Shown here: positions 57,266 through 64,000 of the stretch, piece by piece
How positions within the stretch are numbered: position 1 is the first letter of the stretch
Layout: each line of letters begins with the position of its first letter
Assembly: GCF_013816785.1 (NCBI RefSeq)
Contig: NZ_JACDDV010000002.1
Location: forward strand, 1 to 64,000
Source: Sphingomonas sp.
GTDB taxonomy: Bacteria > Pseudomonadota > Alphaproteobacteria > Sphingomonadales > Sphingomonadaceae
Reading direction: 5' to 3'
DNA length: 64,000 nt
Notes under the pieces: model-generated
What the model was told of the DNA's origin: nothing
The model's input: only the letters and a program-made list of their open reading frames with translations
Databases searched by the model: none
Made by a program: the position numbers and the translations under genes

Positions 57266-57787
57266 ATGGAAACGACCGATCCTCGATTTATCGCAAGTTG
57301 GGTAAGACGCAGCCTTAGAATTTTATGCGCCGCTTCGGCTCTCACAGCGTGTGTACCGGCCATTGCTGCAAAAAGAGCAACATTACCCCCTAACGGCTGT
57401 CCAATTGCAGGTTGGGTCTGGGTCCGGTGGAATGATGTTTATGGTCTCAACCTCGTCGGCATGGTGCAGTCCTACCCCGGGTGGACCTACGGCTTCCGCC
57501 CCGGCGCGCGGGTTGTTAATTCTACCGCTGGCGCAAATAGCGAGATTGAGGTCGTTCTAGTCCCAGTGCCTCTCGGCAAGCGTCGACCGCCGACGACGTC
57601 GGACCAGCATGTCTATGGCTACTGGTCGCACACTGAATTGGGCGTCAAACCGAATTGGGTGACGATCAGGTGCGGGAAATTACCCCCGATGCGATCGAGC
57701 ACGGCGCCTGGAGATCTGTTCAATCCAGAACCTCCCAAGCCGCCACCGACCTTCCCGCCTCCGCCGCCTCCGCGCCCGGGTAAGTAA
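57266..57787 (+). CDS. exported protein with Pro-rich C-terminus, unknown function
   Basis: 173 residues from the ATG at 57266, preceded by GGAGAG about 8 nt upstream; the track start at 57227 adds 13 residues without a ribosome site. A signal peptide-like segment (RRSLRILCAASALTACVPAIAA) is followed by a domain with GCPIAGWVWVRWNDVYGLNLVGMVQSYPGW and WSHTELGVKPNWVTIRCGK. A Pro-rich tail PPKPPPTFPPPPPPRPGK ends the protein. Two Cys remain in the mature part. Codon use is more AT-rich near the start than in acs. No family recognised. Confidence 0.6.
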   Translation: METTDPRFIASWVRRSLRILCAASALTACVPAIAAKRATLPPNGCPIAGWVWVRWNDVYGLNLVGMVQSYPGWTYGFRPGARVVNSTAGANSEIEVVLVPVPLGKRRPPTTSDQHVYGYWSHTELGVKPNWVTIRCGKLPPMRSSTAPGDLFNPEPPKPPPTFPPPPPPRPGK

Positions 57788-57843
57788 GGAAAGCCAGGAA
57801 GAGGAACTGCCGATGAGCTTCCGTTGCATTGGGTTTTTTCAGT

Positions 57844-59853
57844 TCAGGCTGTATAACCAAATTTTTCGATCCACGGCCTCAGAACCGGAAGGATGGGCTC
57901 CAATTGCGATCGGTACCGTTCCCAGCGGCCCACGGCGCTCTTATACAAAGGTTCGGTTACCTGCGCATAGCTTGCGGTCGTGATCAGGCCGCGACGTTCC
58001 GCCGTTATTTGATGATCGAGCATCTCCGGTGCCCACTTCAGCCCTAGTCTTTCGACTACGGGCAGGATCGCCGCCTTCGGATCCTCAACCATCTTCTCGT
58101 AGACAACCGTATTAGCTTCGACGGGGAATAAGGAGAGGGATTTTTCCCACATTGAAAAAGTGAGGTCGTAGAATTCCGCGGAAGTTTCCAGACTCAAAAA
58201 ATTCGCCATGGCTGAATTCAGCCGGAAATTCGCCATGAAGCAGCTCAGGACAGCATCCGCCGGGTGCCGCAGCGCCAGAATGAAGCGCGCCTTGGGGAAC
58301 AAGCGATAGATCTGCGGGATGCTCTGCATATGCAGTGGAGACTTATCGATCAGCAGCGACCCCTCGCGCAGTTCCGCATAGTTGCTTGCGATCTCGAAAT
58401 AGCGCTCCTGGGCGCGGCGCACGTCCGCCTCGCTCATCCCAGCGATCGCATCGAAGCCGCAGCCTTCTGCCCGCAACTGATGGAGGACCGGTTTTTCCTC
58501 CATGACTTCGACGTCCGGGTGGCCCATCAAAATCGTGTCGAGGAGAGTTGTTCCGGAACGAGGGAAGCCGACGAGGAACACCGGCGCCGGAGCGGTCGGC
58601 AGGATTGGCGGGGTCGACCAGTTGTTGCGCCACTCGGGCGTCATGCATTGCAATTGATCTCGAAGCTGCGCGCGGACTTCAGCGGCGCGCTGAAGCGGCA
58701 AGGTCCGATCGGCAGCTAACGCCTGATTCATCCGAGAAAATGCATTGAAGGCGTCGTCAAAGTCGGCGAGGCCGTCGAGCAGTTGCCCGGCGAGGTGCCA
58801 ACGCTGGATTGGTTCGAAGTCCTCGGGAACATCTTTCAACGCGTCCGCGCCGCGCCGGTATCGCCCTTCGCGCCGAGCTACTAAAGCGCGGATGAGATTT
58901 GCCGAAGCCTCGTCGATATTCGCTAATTGTGCTTCCGCAATCAGTGCTGGAAGCGATTTTGGTCGGTAATGCTCGAAGAGGTCGCAAAGGCCGAGGTAGG
59001 CATCTCCGTTCGCCGGCTCCAGGTCCAAAGCTCTGCGAAAGCTTCGTTCTGCCGCTTCGTCTTCAAAGCGGAGGAGATACTGCCGGCCGAGAGCGATCAG
59101 CATCTTGACGTCAGCCGGATCTCTTTCGACCGCTCGCTCCAAGATAGCATCCGAGTCCCCGCCGCCGCCCAGCGACTGAAGCAGGTCGAATAGCTCCGCC
59201 AGTGGCCCCGGATCGTCGGGGAAATCGTCAGCCATGCGCCGATATTCGGCGTCCGCTTCCGAGACCTTGCCTGCATCACGCAGGGTTCGAGCCAGATTTA
59301 AACGCGTTGAAATTGAATAGGGATTCAGTTCCACGGCGCGCTGAATTGCCGTTAGCGCGGAAGTCAGGTCACCCGAGCTTGCCCGCGCGTTGCCTAGATT
59401 GTTCCAGGTTTCCCAATCACTCGGTTCGGCCGCAACAACCTGCTCATAAGCGTCAATCGACGCAGATAAGTCGCCCGCCATTTGTGCAGCAAAGCCGAGG
59501 AGTCGCTGCAGATCGCCGCCTCGGTCGAGAGCAACCACATCATGGTTCAGAGCGCCCAGTGCGTCGGCATAGCGTTCGCACCCGACCATAGCCCTCGCAA
59601 GATTCTTGAGGATGAGCGGATCCGAGGGCCGCGCCTCGTGCGCTGCCTGCAAGTGGACAACGGCAGGTTCGAAGTCGCTTGCGCCCAGCAGGATCGAACC
59701 GATCAGCGCATGCAGAGCGACAGGGTCGCAGCCCCTCATCAGCCCGCGCTCGCCAATATCGCAGGCTTCACTGGTACGCCCGGCGGCTGCCGCAGCGACC
59801 GCCGAACGGATGACTTCAATCGTCTGGCTGTCCAGCGTTGGAGTTGTGTTCAT
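57844..59853 (-). CDS. TPR-containing sulfotransferase-family protein
   Basis: 669 residues. N-terminal ~370 residues are TPR arrays (for example WETWNNLGNARASSGDLTSALTAIQRAVELNP and AERSFRRALDLEPANGDAYLGL). The C-terminal ~240 residues are a sulfotransferase domain with the PAPS 5'-phosphosulfate loop FLVGFPRSGTTLLDTIL, LIDKSPLHMQSIPQIYRLFPKARFILALRHPADAVLSCF (3'-phosphate region) and a late RYRSQLEPILPVLRPW. The acceptor is unknown; such genes often sit beside TonB-dependent receptors in sphingomonads. It follows the receptor gene with a strong terminator between, so the two may be separate transcripts. Confidence 0.87.
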   Translation of the reverse strand: MNTTPTLDSQTIEVIRSAVAAAAAGRTSEACDIGERGLMRGCDPVALHALIGSILLGASDFEPAVVHLQAAHEARPSDPLILKNLARAMVGCERYADALGALNHDVVALDRGGDLQRLLGFAAQMAGDLSASIDAYEQVVAAEPSDWETWNNLGNARASSGDLTSALTAIQRAVELNPYSISTRLNLARTLRDAGKVSEADAEYRRMADDFPDDPGPLAELFDLLQSLGGGGDSDAILERAVERDPADVKMLIALGRQYLLRFEDEAAERSFRRALDLEPANGDAYLGLCDLFEHYRPKSLPALIAEAQLANIDEASANLIRALVARREGRYRRGADALKDVPEDFEPIQRWHLAGQLLDGLADFDDAFNAFSRMNQALAADRTLPLQRAAEVRAQLRDQLQCMTPEWRNNWSTPPILPTAPAPVFLVGFPRSGTTLLDTILMGHPDVEVMEEKPVLHQLRAEGCGFDAIAGMSEADVRRAQERYFEIASNYAELREGSLLIDKSPLHMQSIPQIYRLFPKARFILALRHPADAVLSCFMANFRLNSAMANFLSLETSAEFYDLTFSMWEKSLSLFPVEANTVVYEKMVEDPKAAILPVVERLGLKWAPEMLDHQITAERRGLITTASYAQVTEPLYKSAVGRWERYRSQLEPILPVLRPWIEKFGYTA

Positions 59854-59897
59854 CCCACGAGTCTAACTTGGCTTTCGAAACTGTCAGCATGCATCCC

Positions 59898-59933
59898 AAA
59901 AAAAGGGGCGGCGGACGCTAGTTCCGCCGCCCC
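59898..59933 (-). terminator. intrinsic terminator of the TonB-dependent receptor gene
   Basis: Read on the minus strand, GGGGCGGCGGA-actagcg-TCCGCCGCCCC forms a perfect 11-bp GC stem with a 7-nt loop, followed by seven Ts. It lies just after the receptor stop at 59958 and ahead of the sulfotransferase gene. The clearest intrinsic terminator in the window. Confidence 0.92.
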
Positions 59934-59957
59934 ATCAATGGTTAGCTCAGTCGTCTA

Positions 59958-62900
59958 CTAACCGCGCTCCGGGCCTGGCGCGGGTGGCGGCGGCGCCGGC
60001 GGCGGTGGCGGCGTCGGGCATACCTGGTTTGCCACGATCACCAGTCCGTCCGGGCAAGTGATCGTCTCCAGAGCAGCCGGAGGTGGCGGCGGCGGAGCGA
60101 ATTCAACCGGCGCCGGCCGTTCTGAGCGATGCTTGAAGTTCACCGTCATGGCAGCATAGAGAAACCGCCCCATGTAATCCCAGGTACCCGGGAAAGTGTT
60201 CCCGGCGCAGGCCGAAGTCGGGCAGGAGCCGTGTCCTGACGGAATAATCGGCGGGGTCTTGTCGAACACATTGTTGACACCTGCGCGCAGGTTGACCGAG
60301 TCCAGCAACGTGTAAGTCGCTGCGAGGTCGATATAGTCCTGCGGTTTCACGTGCGCATTCAGCTGATCTGCGGAGTTCGGCGCCGTCAACGCCGCATCGT
60401 CGCTGAGCGTCTCCAGGGCGACCTTACCTACGTGACGCCAATTCACAGAAACACCCAGGCCGAAAGGCATTTGAAGGGTAGCACGCGCCTTGTGCCGCCA
60501 CTTTGGCATCGCCGATGTGCTGGCTACCGTGGCACCCGAGCAGACAGTGCCGTAATAGCCTGCGCAGTCGTAAGTGGGGGCGATCCCGTTGTTAACTTTG
60601 TACTTTTTGAGATAGGTTCCGAGGAAGCTCAGCGACAGATTGCCGAGGCCGCCGAGCCGACGGGAATAGGAAGAGTTGAAGTCATAACCGTTGGTCTTGA
60701 TCCGGCCGACGTTCGTCGGAGTGTCGACGATATAACCGGCCCCTGGCCCTGCCGGCACCAGCCAGAGTGAGCCGCCGCCGTCGCGACGGATTAACGAGCA
60801 CGAGGGGGCAATTGTAGTGGCTGTCGAATTGGCGACGCAATCGGAGATGACGGTATCGGCGCCAAACCCCTGGATCGCGTCCTTCAGATCGATGTTCCAA
60901 TAGTCGACGCTGAACGCGAACCGCGGCAGGAAGCGAGGTTGCAGCACGATACCGGCCGTCTTGGTCGTCGCTTTTTCCGGCAGCAGGTCCACATTGCCGC
61001 CAAGCAGGCCGTTATACTGTTCCGACGGATTTGCAGGCGTGTTTTGTCCTACTCGTAAACCTTGGGCGATGCAGCCGTAGTCCGTAGCTTTTATCGTCAC
61101 GCCGGCGCACGGATCGTTCGAACCGTCCAAAGCTACGTGAGGCTGAGTGAACAGCTCGAGAATGTTCGGTGCCCGGCTCGCCCGGTTGTACGACGCACGG
61201 AAGCGGATGTCCGCGATAGGAGCGAACTCGGCCGACAGCTTGTAAGTGTCGGTGTCATATTTGCGGCCGGCGCCGGTCTTGTACCACGACTTGCGGTAGC
61301 CAGCTCCGAACGTTAGCTCGTCGATGAAATTATGCTCGACGATCGGGAGCTGCACTTCGGCAAAGGCTTCATTGACATGGAAGTTTCCGCTGACCGGAAG
61401 CGTCGGAGCTCCCTGGCCGGTCAGATCGCCCGTTATGAATTCTTGATCCGGGGTGAGCGAAAGCTGTTCACGACGATACTCCCAGCCAACGTTAATCCCG
61501 AACCCATTGCTCGCCCATGGCGTCGCGACGCCGAGTTCGCCCAGTTGGCCGGTCAAATTGACGTTGGCAATCTGCTCTGAGGTTTCGCCCGGGTCGACGC
61601 CGTAGACGTTAACGTAATCGATGGCTGCTTGAGAGGGTGTACCAAAATAATTAAATGGTGCGCAGCCCGGGTCGGAACCATCTAGCACCGAGCGGCACAC
61701 TGGCTGCCCAAACGTGGGGCTGCCTGCCCGCGGGTCATTCACTACGTTCACCGACCGTGCCAGTCGCACAGCCGATTGTTCGCCTTCGAAGACCTGCAGA
61801 TATTTGGTCCGGCCGTATTGATAGTAAGCATCGTAGGAGAAAGCGTTGCTCAGGTCACCTCGAGTTCCGATGATCGCGCGATAGGAGGTGTGGCTGAAAT
61901 TGCCGATACGAGGGCCGCCTTCGACGTTGCGCCGGAAAATCTGGAAGAAGCCCTGCTGATACGGTTTACCCTGCGCATCGATAAATGTCTGCGGCGGGGC
62001 ACCCGGATTTGTAGTTCTTGTTAGCGGATAACTGCCCAAATTTCCATTAATGAGGTTTGTCGGACTGCAAACGATCGCCCTTGTGGCGGCCGTCATATAC
62101 GGGTTGTCGCAGTTGATCGTGAAGGTGTTTCCGAAATTGCCTGACGGAGCAATTTGAGCGTTCGTCTTGTCGTCCATGAACATGAATTCGAGATACGGCT
62201 TAATTTGCGGCATGATCTCGTAATTAGCGAAAACGCCGGCGGTATATCGTTCGTCCGGCCGCACCCAGTGATTGAGCGGCGCGAAATTGTACCTCGTTCT
62301 GCCATTCACGATGTCGCCATTGCCGCCACGCGTGTAAAAAGTCGAAGTGCCGCCTGCGGCGTTGGTGTCAGGGACAAAGAGCAGAAAATTACCTTCCGCC
62401 GAGAAGGACGAACCGCCGCATTGCGGATTTATAGCGGCGGGAATTATGCCGCCCTTCTTCCGGACATCGTTGAGCGTACAGGCGCTATAATCCCGGTTGC
62501 CTTGCAAGGCCGCATTCTGCTTGCGGTAGCCGACGTAGCCGACGACATGACCACGGCCGTCGTCGAATCCCGCGCCCAATGAAACTGTCGCGTCGATCGC
62601 GCGCCCGTCCCATACACTGCCCTTGGGGTAGTCGTAGTTTACCCGGTGCAGAACGTTCGTGTTCCTATCTAGCTCATCACAAACTGACCGGCCCCCGCCG
62701 ATGCTGGGGCAGTTATTATTGTGCTGATAGGTCGAAATTTGCCCGTCGAACCGAAGTCCCTCGAATTCGGTGTCCATGATGAAGTTGACGACGCCCGCGA
62801 CCGCGTCCGCTCCATAGACCGACGATGCGCCGCCCGTCAGAATTTCCACGCGTTTGACCAGCGACGCTGGAATGATGTTGACGTCGGCCGCTCCAGTCGA

Positions 62901-63383
62901 ACCTTGGTTCGGGTCGCCTGGTGTAAGCCGCCGCCCGTTGACCAGCGACAAGGTGCGCTTTGCGCCCAAGTAGCGCAGATCGATTTCTGCTGTCCCGGTG
63001 GATGGATTCGGCAGGCTGGGCCCCTGCGGCGCGGCCGCGGAGGGCAACTGGTTGATGAGGTCGTCAATGCGCGTCGTGCCACTCAGCTTGATATCCTGAT
63101 CGCTGATCGTCACGACGGGTGCAGCAGAGGTCAAGTTCGGCTGCGGGATGCGTGAACCGGTGACGACAATGTCAGCCGTCTGGGCAACCTGCTCGCCCGT
63201 TGCGGAGACCGCGGGCGTCGGGTTCGCTTCGACTGGGCCGGCTGGCGGCGCGGCTGCAGGGTCGGCTGGCTGGCTTTGATCGGGAACAGCTGTCGGTGCA
63301 GCTTGCGCAAACGCCGGCACAGCGGACAGGGAAATTCCAGCAAGTACCGTCGTTGCGAGAATGTGAGTGCGAAAACTGATCAT
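59958..63383 (-). CDS. TonB-dependent receptor with Pro-rich C-terminal tail
   Basis: 1141 residues, outer membrane. Signal peptide ending near AVPAFAQA (about 27), a Pro/Ala linker, then a TonB-box-like DIVVTGSRIP and the plug (IKLSGTTRIDDLINQLP, RRLTPGDPNQGSTGAADVNIIPASLVKRVEILTGGASSVYGADAVAGVVNFI). A large beta-barrel follows. The barrel appears to end near AAMTVNFKHR, leaving about 60 residues with a two-Cys motif TCPDGLVIVANQVCP and Pro runs. Sphingomonads use many such receptors for unknown ligands. AGGGGG precedes the ATG. Confidence 0.93.
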   Translation of the reverse strand: MISFRTHILATTVLAGISLSAVPAFAQAAPTAVPDQSQPADPAAAPPAGPVEANPTPAVSATGEQVAQTADIVVTGSRIPQPNLTSAAPVVTISDQDIKLSGTTRIDDLINQLPSAAAPQGPSLPNPSTGTAEIDLRYLGAKRTLSLVNGRRLTPGDPNQGSTGAADVNIIPASLVKRVEILTGGASSVYGADAVAGVVNFIMDTEFEGLRFDGQISTYQHNNNCPSIGGGRSVCDELDRNTNVLHRVNYDYPKGSVWDGRAIDATVSLGAGFDDGRGHVVGYVGYRKQNAALQGNRDYSACTLNDVRKKGGIIPAAINPQCGGSSFSAEGNFLLFVPDTNAAGGTSTFYTRGGNGDIVNGRTRYNFAPLNHWVRPDERYTAGVFANYEIMPQIKPYLEFMFMDDKTNAQIAPSGNFGNTFTINCDNPYMTAATRAIVCSPTNLINGNLGSYPLTRTTNPGAPPQTFIDAQGKPYQQGFFQIFRRNVEGGPRIGNFSHTSYRAIIGTRGDLSNAFSYDAYYQYGRTKYLQVFEGEQSAVRLARSVNVVNDPRAGSPTFGQPVCRSVLDGSDPGCAPFNYFGTPSQAAIDYVNVYGVDPGETSEQIANVNLTGQLGELGVATPWASNGFGINVGWEYRREQLSLTPDQEFITGDLTGQGAPTLPVSGNFHVNEAFAEVQLPIVEHNFIDELTFGAGYRKSWYKTGAGRKYDTDTYKLSAEFAPIADIRFRASYNRASRAPNILELFTQPHVALDGSNDPCAGVTIKATDYGCIAQGLRVGQNTPANPSEQYNGLLGGNVDLLPEKATTKTAGIVLQPRFLPRFAFSVDYWNIDLKDAIQGFGADTVISDCVANSTATTIAPSCSLIRRDGGGSLWLVPAGPGAGYIVDTPTNVGRIKTNGYDFNSSYSRRLGGLGNLSLSFLGTYLKKYKVNNGIAPTYDCAGYYGTVCSGATVASTSAMPKWRHKARATLQMPFGLGVSVNWRHVGKVALETLSDDAALTAPNSADQLNAHVKPQDYIDLAATYTLLDSVNLRAGVNNVFDKTPPIIPSGHGSCPTSACAGNTFPGTWDYMGRFLYAAMTVNFKHRSERPAPVEFAPPPPPPAALETITCPDGLVIVANQVCPTPPPPPAPPPPAPGPERG

Positions 63384-63638
63384 GCGAGCCCCCTAATAAT
63401 AGAGCGGTCGCAATTCCGGTTTGTGCGAAATGAAGATATCAATTTTTTAAGATCACTCGATCCACAGTATCGAGCGCTAATGAATCAAGGCGCAATCTGC
63501 CCCGGCTGTGTTGTTGCGGTTACAGTTGGTGAATTCACGTGCGGGAGGCGCGCACAAGTCGGCGAGCCAATGTCAAGGCGAATGCCACCTCACAACGGAT
63601 TGCTAGTCTGTTCACAACCGGGATGTGATCAACCGCGA

Positions 63639-64000
63639 TCAGGCGGCTCGCTTACGCTTCGCGACGCTATCGTCCCAATTCATTTGTGTCTCGAAAGCCC
63701 GGGGGCGTCGCTCGAGCGCCGGCTGGCCCGATCGATACTGCGAGGGAGTCACGCCAAACGCCTTGCGAAAAACCGACGTGAAATGGCTGTGGCTTGAAAA
63801 GCCAAGATCGAGTGCGAGCTCCGTGATGTTGTTGCTGTACGGTAGCTTGAGCAGGGCGCGGCTCAGACGCAATCGAAGTTGATACTGGTAGAGCGGCATA
63901 CCCTCGGAACGGGTGAATTCCTGGGTCAAGTATACGGGGCTGACGCTGACCAATTTTGCCATCTGTTGAAGTGAAAGGCGCTCGCCGCTGTGCGCGTGCA
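63639..64000 (-). CDS. AraC-family regulator (5' truncated by window edge)
   Basis: The visible C-terminal ~120 residues hold the AraC/XylS DNA-binding domain with two helix-turn-helix motifs: SLQQMAKLVSVSPVYLTQEFTRSEGMPLYQYQLRLRL and ITELALDLGFSSHSHFTSVFRKAFGVTPSQYR. The frame stays open to base 64000, and conserved residues (HSGERLSLQQ) precede the track's Met, so the gene continues beyond the window. It is codirectional with the TonB-dependent receptor and lies 255 bp upstream of it, so it could regulate it (inference). I see nothing definite in the intervening gap. Confidence 0.92.
   Translation of the reverse strand, partial: HAHSGERLSLQQMAKLVSVSPVYLTQEFTRSEGMPLYQYQLRLRLSRALLKLPYSNNITELALDLGFSSHSHFTSVFRKAFGVTPSQYRSGQPALERRPRAFETQMNWDDSVAKRKRAA

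Overview
The window is a chromosomal segment from a GC-rich alphaproteobacterium, most likely a sphingomonad (Sphingomonadales). The support is gene content: a CcrM-type methyltransferase beside rnhB, split PntAA/PntAB/PntB transhydrogenase subunits, a 49-residue aa3-oxidase subunit IV, an RcdA/DUF1465 protein, paired DUF465 genes, an alphaproteobacterial DksA with a single Cys, a large TonB-dependent receptor next to a TPR-sulfotransferase, and a sphingan/Gum-like exopolysaccharide locus. I see no rRNA, tRNA, CRISPR array, insertion sequence, prophage or integrase. No gene-free stretch exceeds about 260 bases.

Layout. 1-9 kb is housekeeping: glmM (cut by the left edge), a thiD fused to a VOC domain, rnhB, ccrM with four GANTC sites in its promoter region, folP, a phosphodiester glycosidase-like lipoprotein, an atypical NtrC-type regulator, aa3 oxidase subunit IV and pntAA. 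9-12 kb holds a CHASE2-GGDEF-EAL protein and a 27-codon Trp/Gly-rich peptide gene, both on the minus strand and lying between pntAA and pntAB-pntB. 13.6-18.4 kb has a Gre-factor homologue, uvrC-recO, a UDP-sugar epimerase and apaG.

18.4-48.9 kb is a large polysaccharide locus. It holds a Wza-like exporter, a Wzc-like tyrosine kinase, an O-antigen-ligase/Wzy-type protein, an EpsG-type polymerase, the complete dTDP-rhamnose set rmlA-C-B-D, five glycosyltransferases, an RmlD-like reductase, a methyltransferase, a Wzx flippase, an AsnB amidotransferase and an ABC exporter. Inserted in its middle (26.9-32.4 kb) is a ribosomal-peptide cluster of lasso type. It contains a nucleotidyltransferase, a B2-type leader peptidase, an HPr-kinase-like tailoring kinase, a 45-codon precursor absent from the ORF track, a cyclase-like asparagine synthetase lacking the glutaminase Cys, a PqqD-like leader-binding protein and a YkgJ-type Cys-cluster protein. 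The precursor does not fit the canonical lasso rules. This is the most interesting system in the window.

48.9-57.2 kb returns to housekeeping: surE, dksA with a hairpin-rich leader, two DUF465 genes, an RcdA homologue, an iron alcohol dehydrogenase, a thioesterase, a nitronate monooxygenase, a UDP-glucuronate epimerase and acs. 57.2-64 kb has an exported Pro-tailed protein, a TPR-sulfotransferase, a large TonB-dependent receptor with a Pro-rich tail, and an AraC regulator cut by the right edge.

All assignments come from reading motifs and context. No database search was run.
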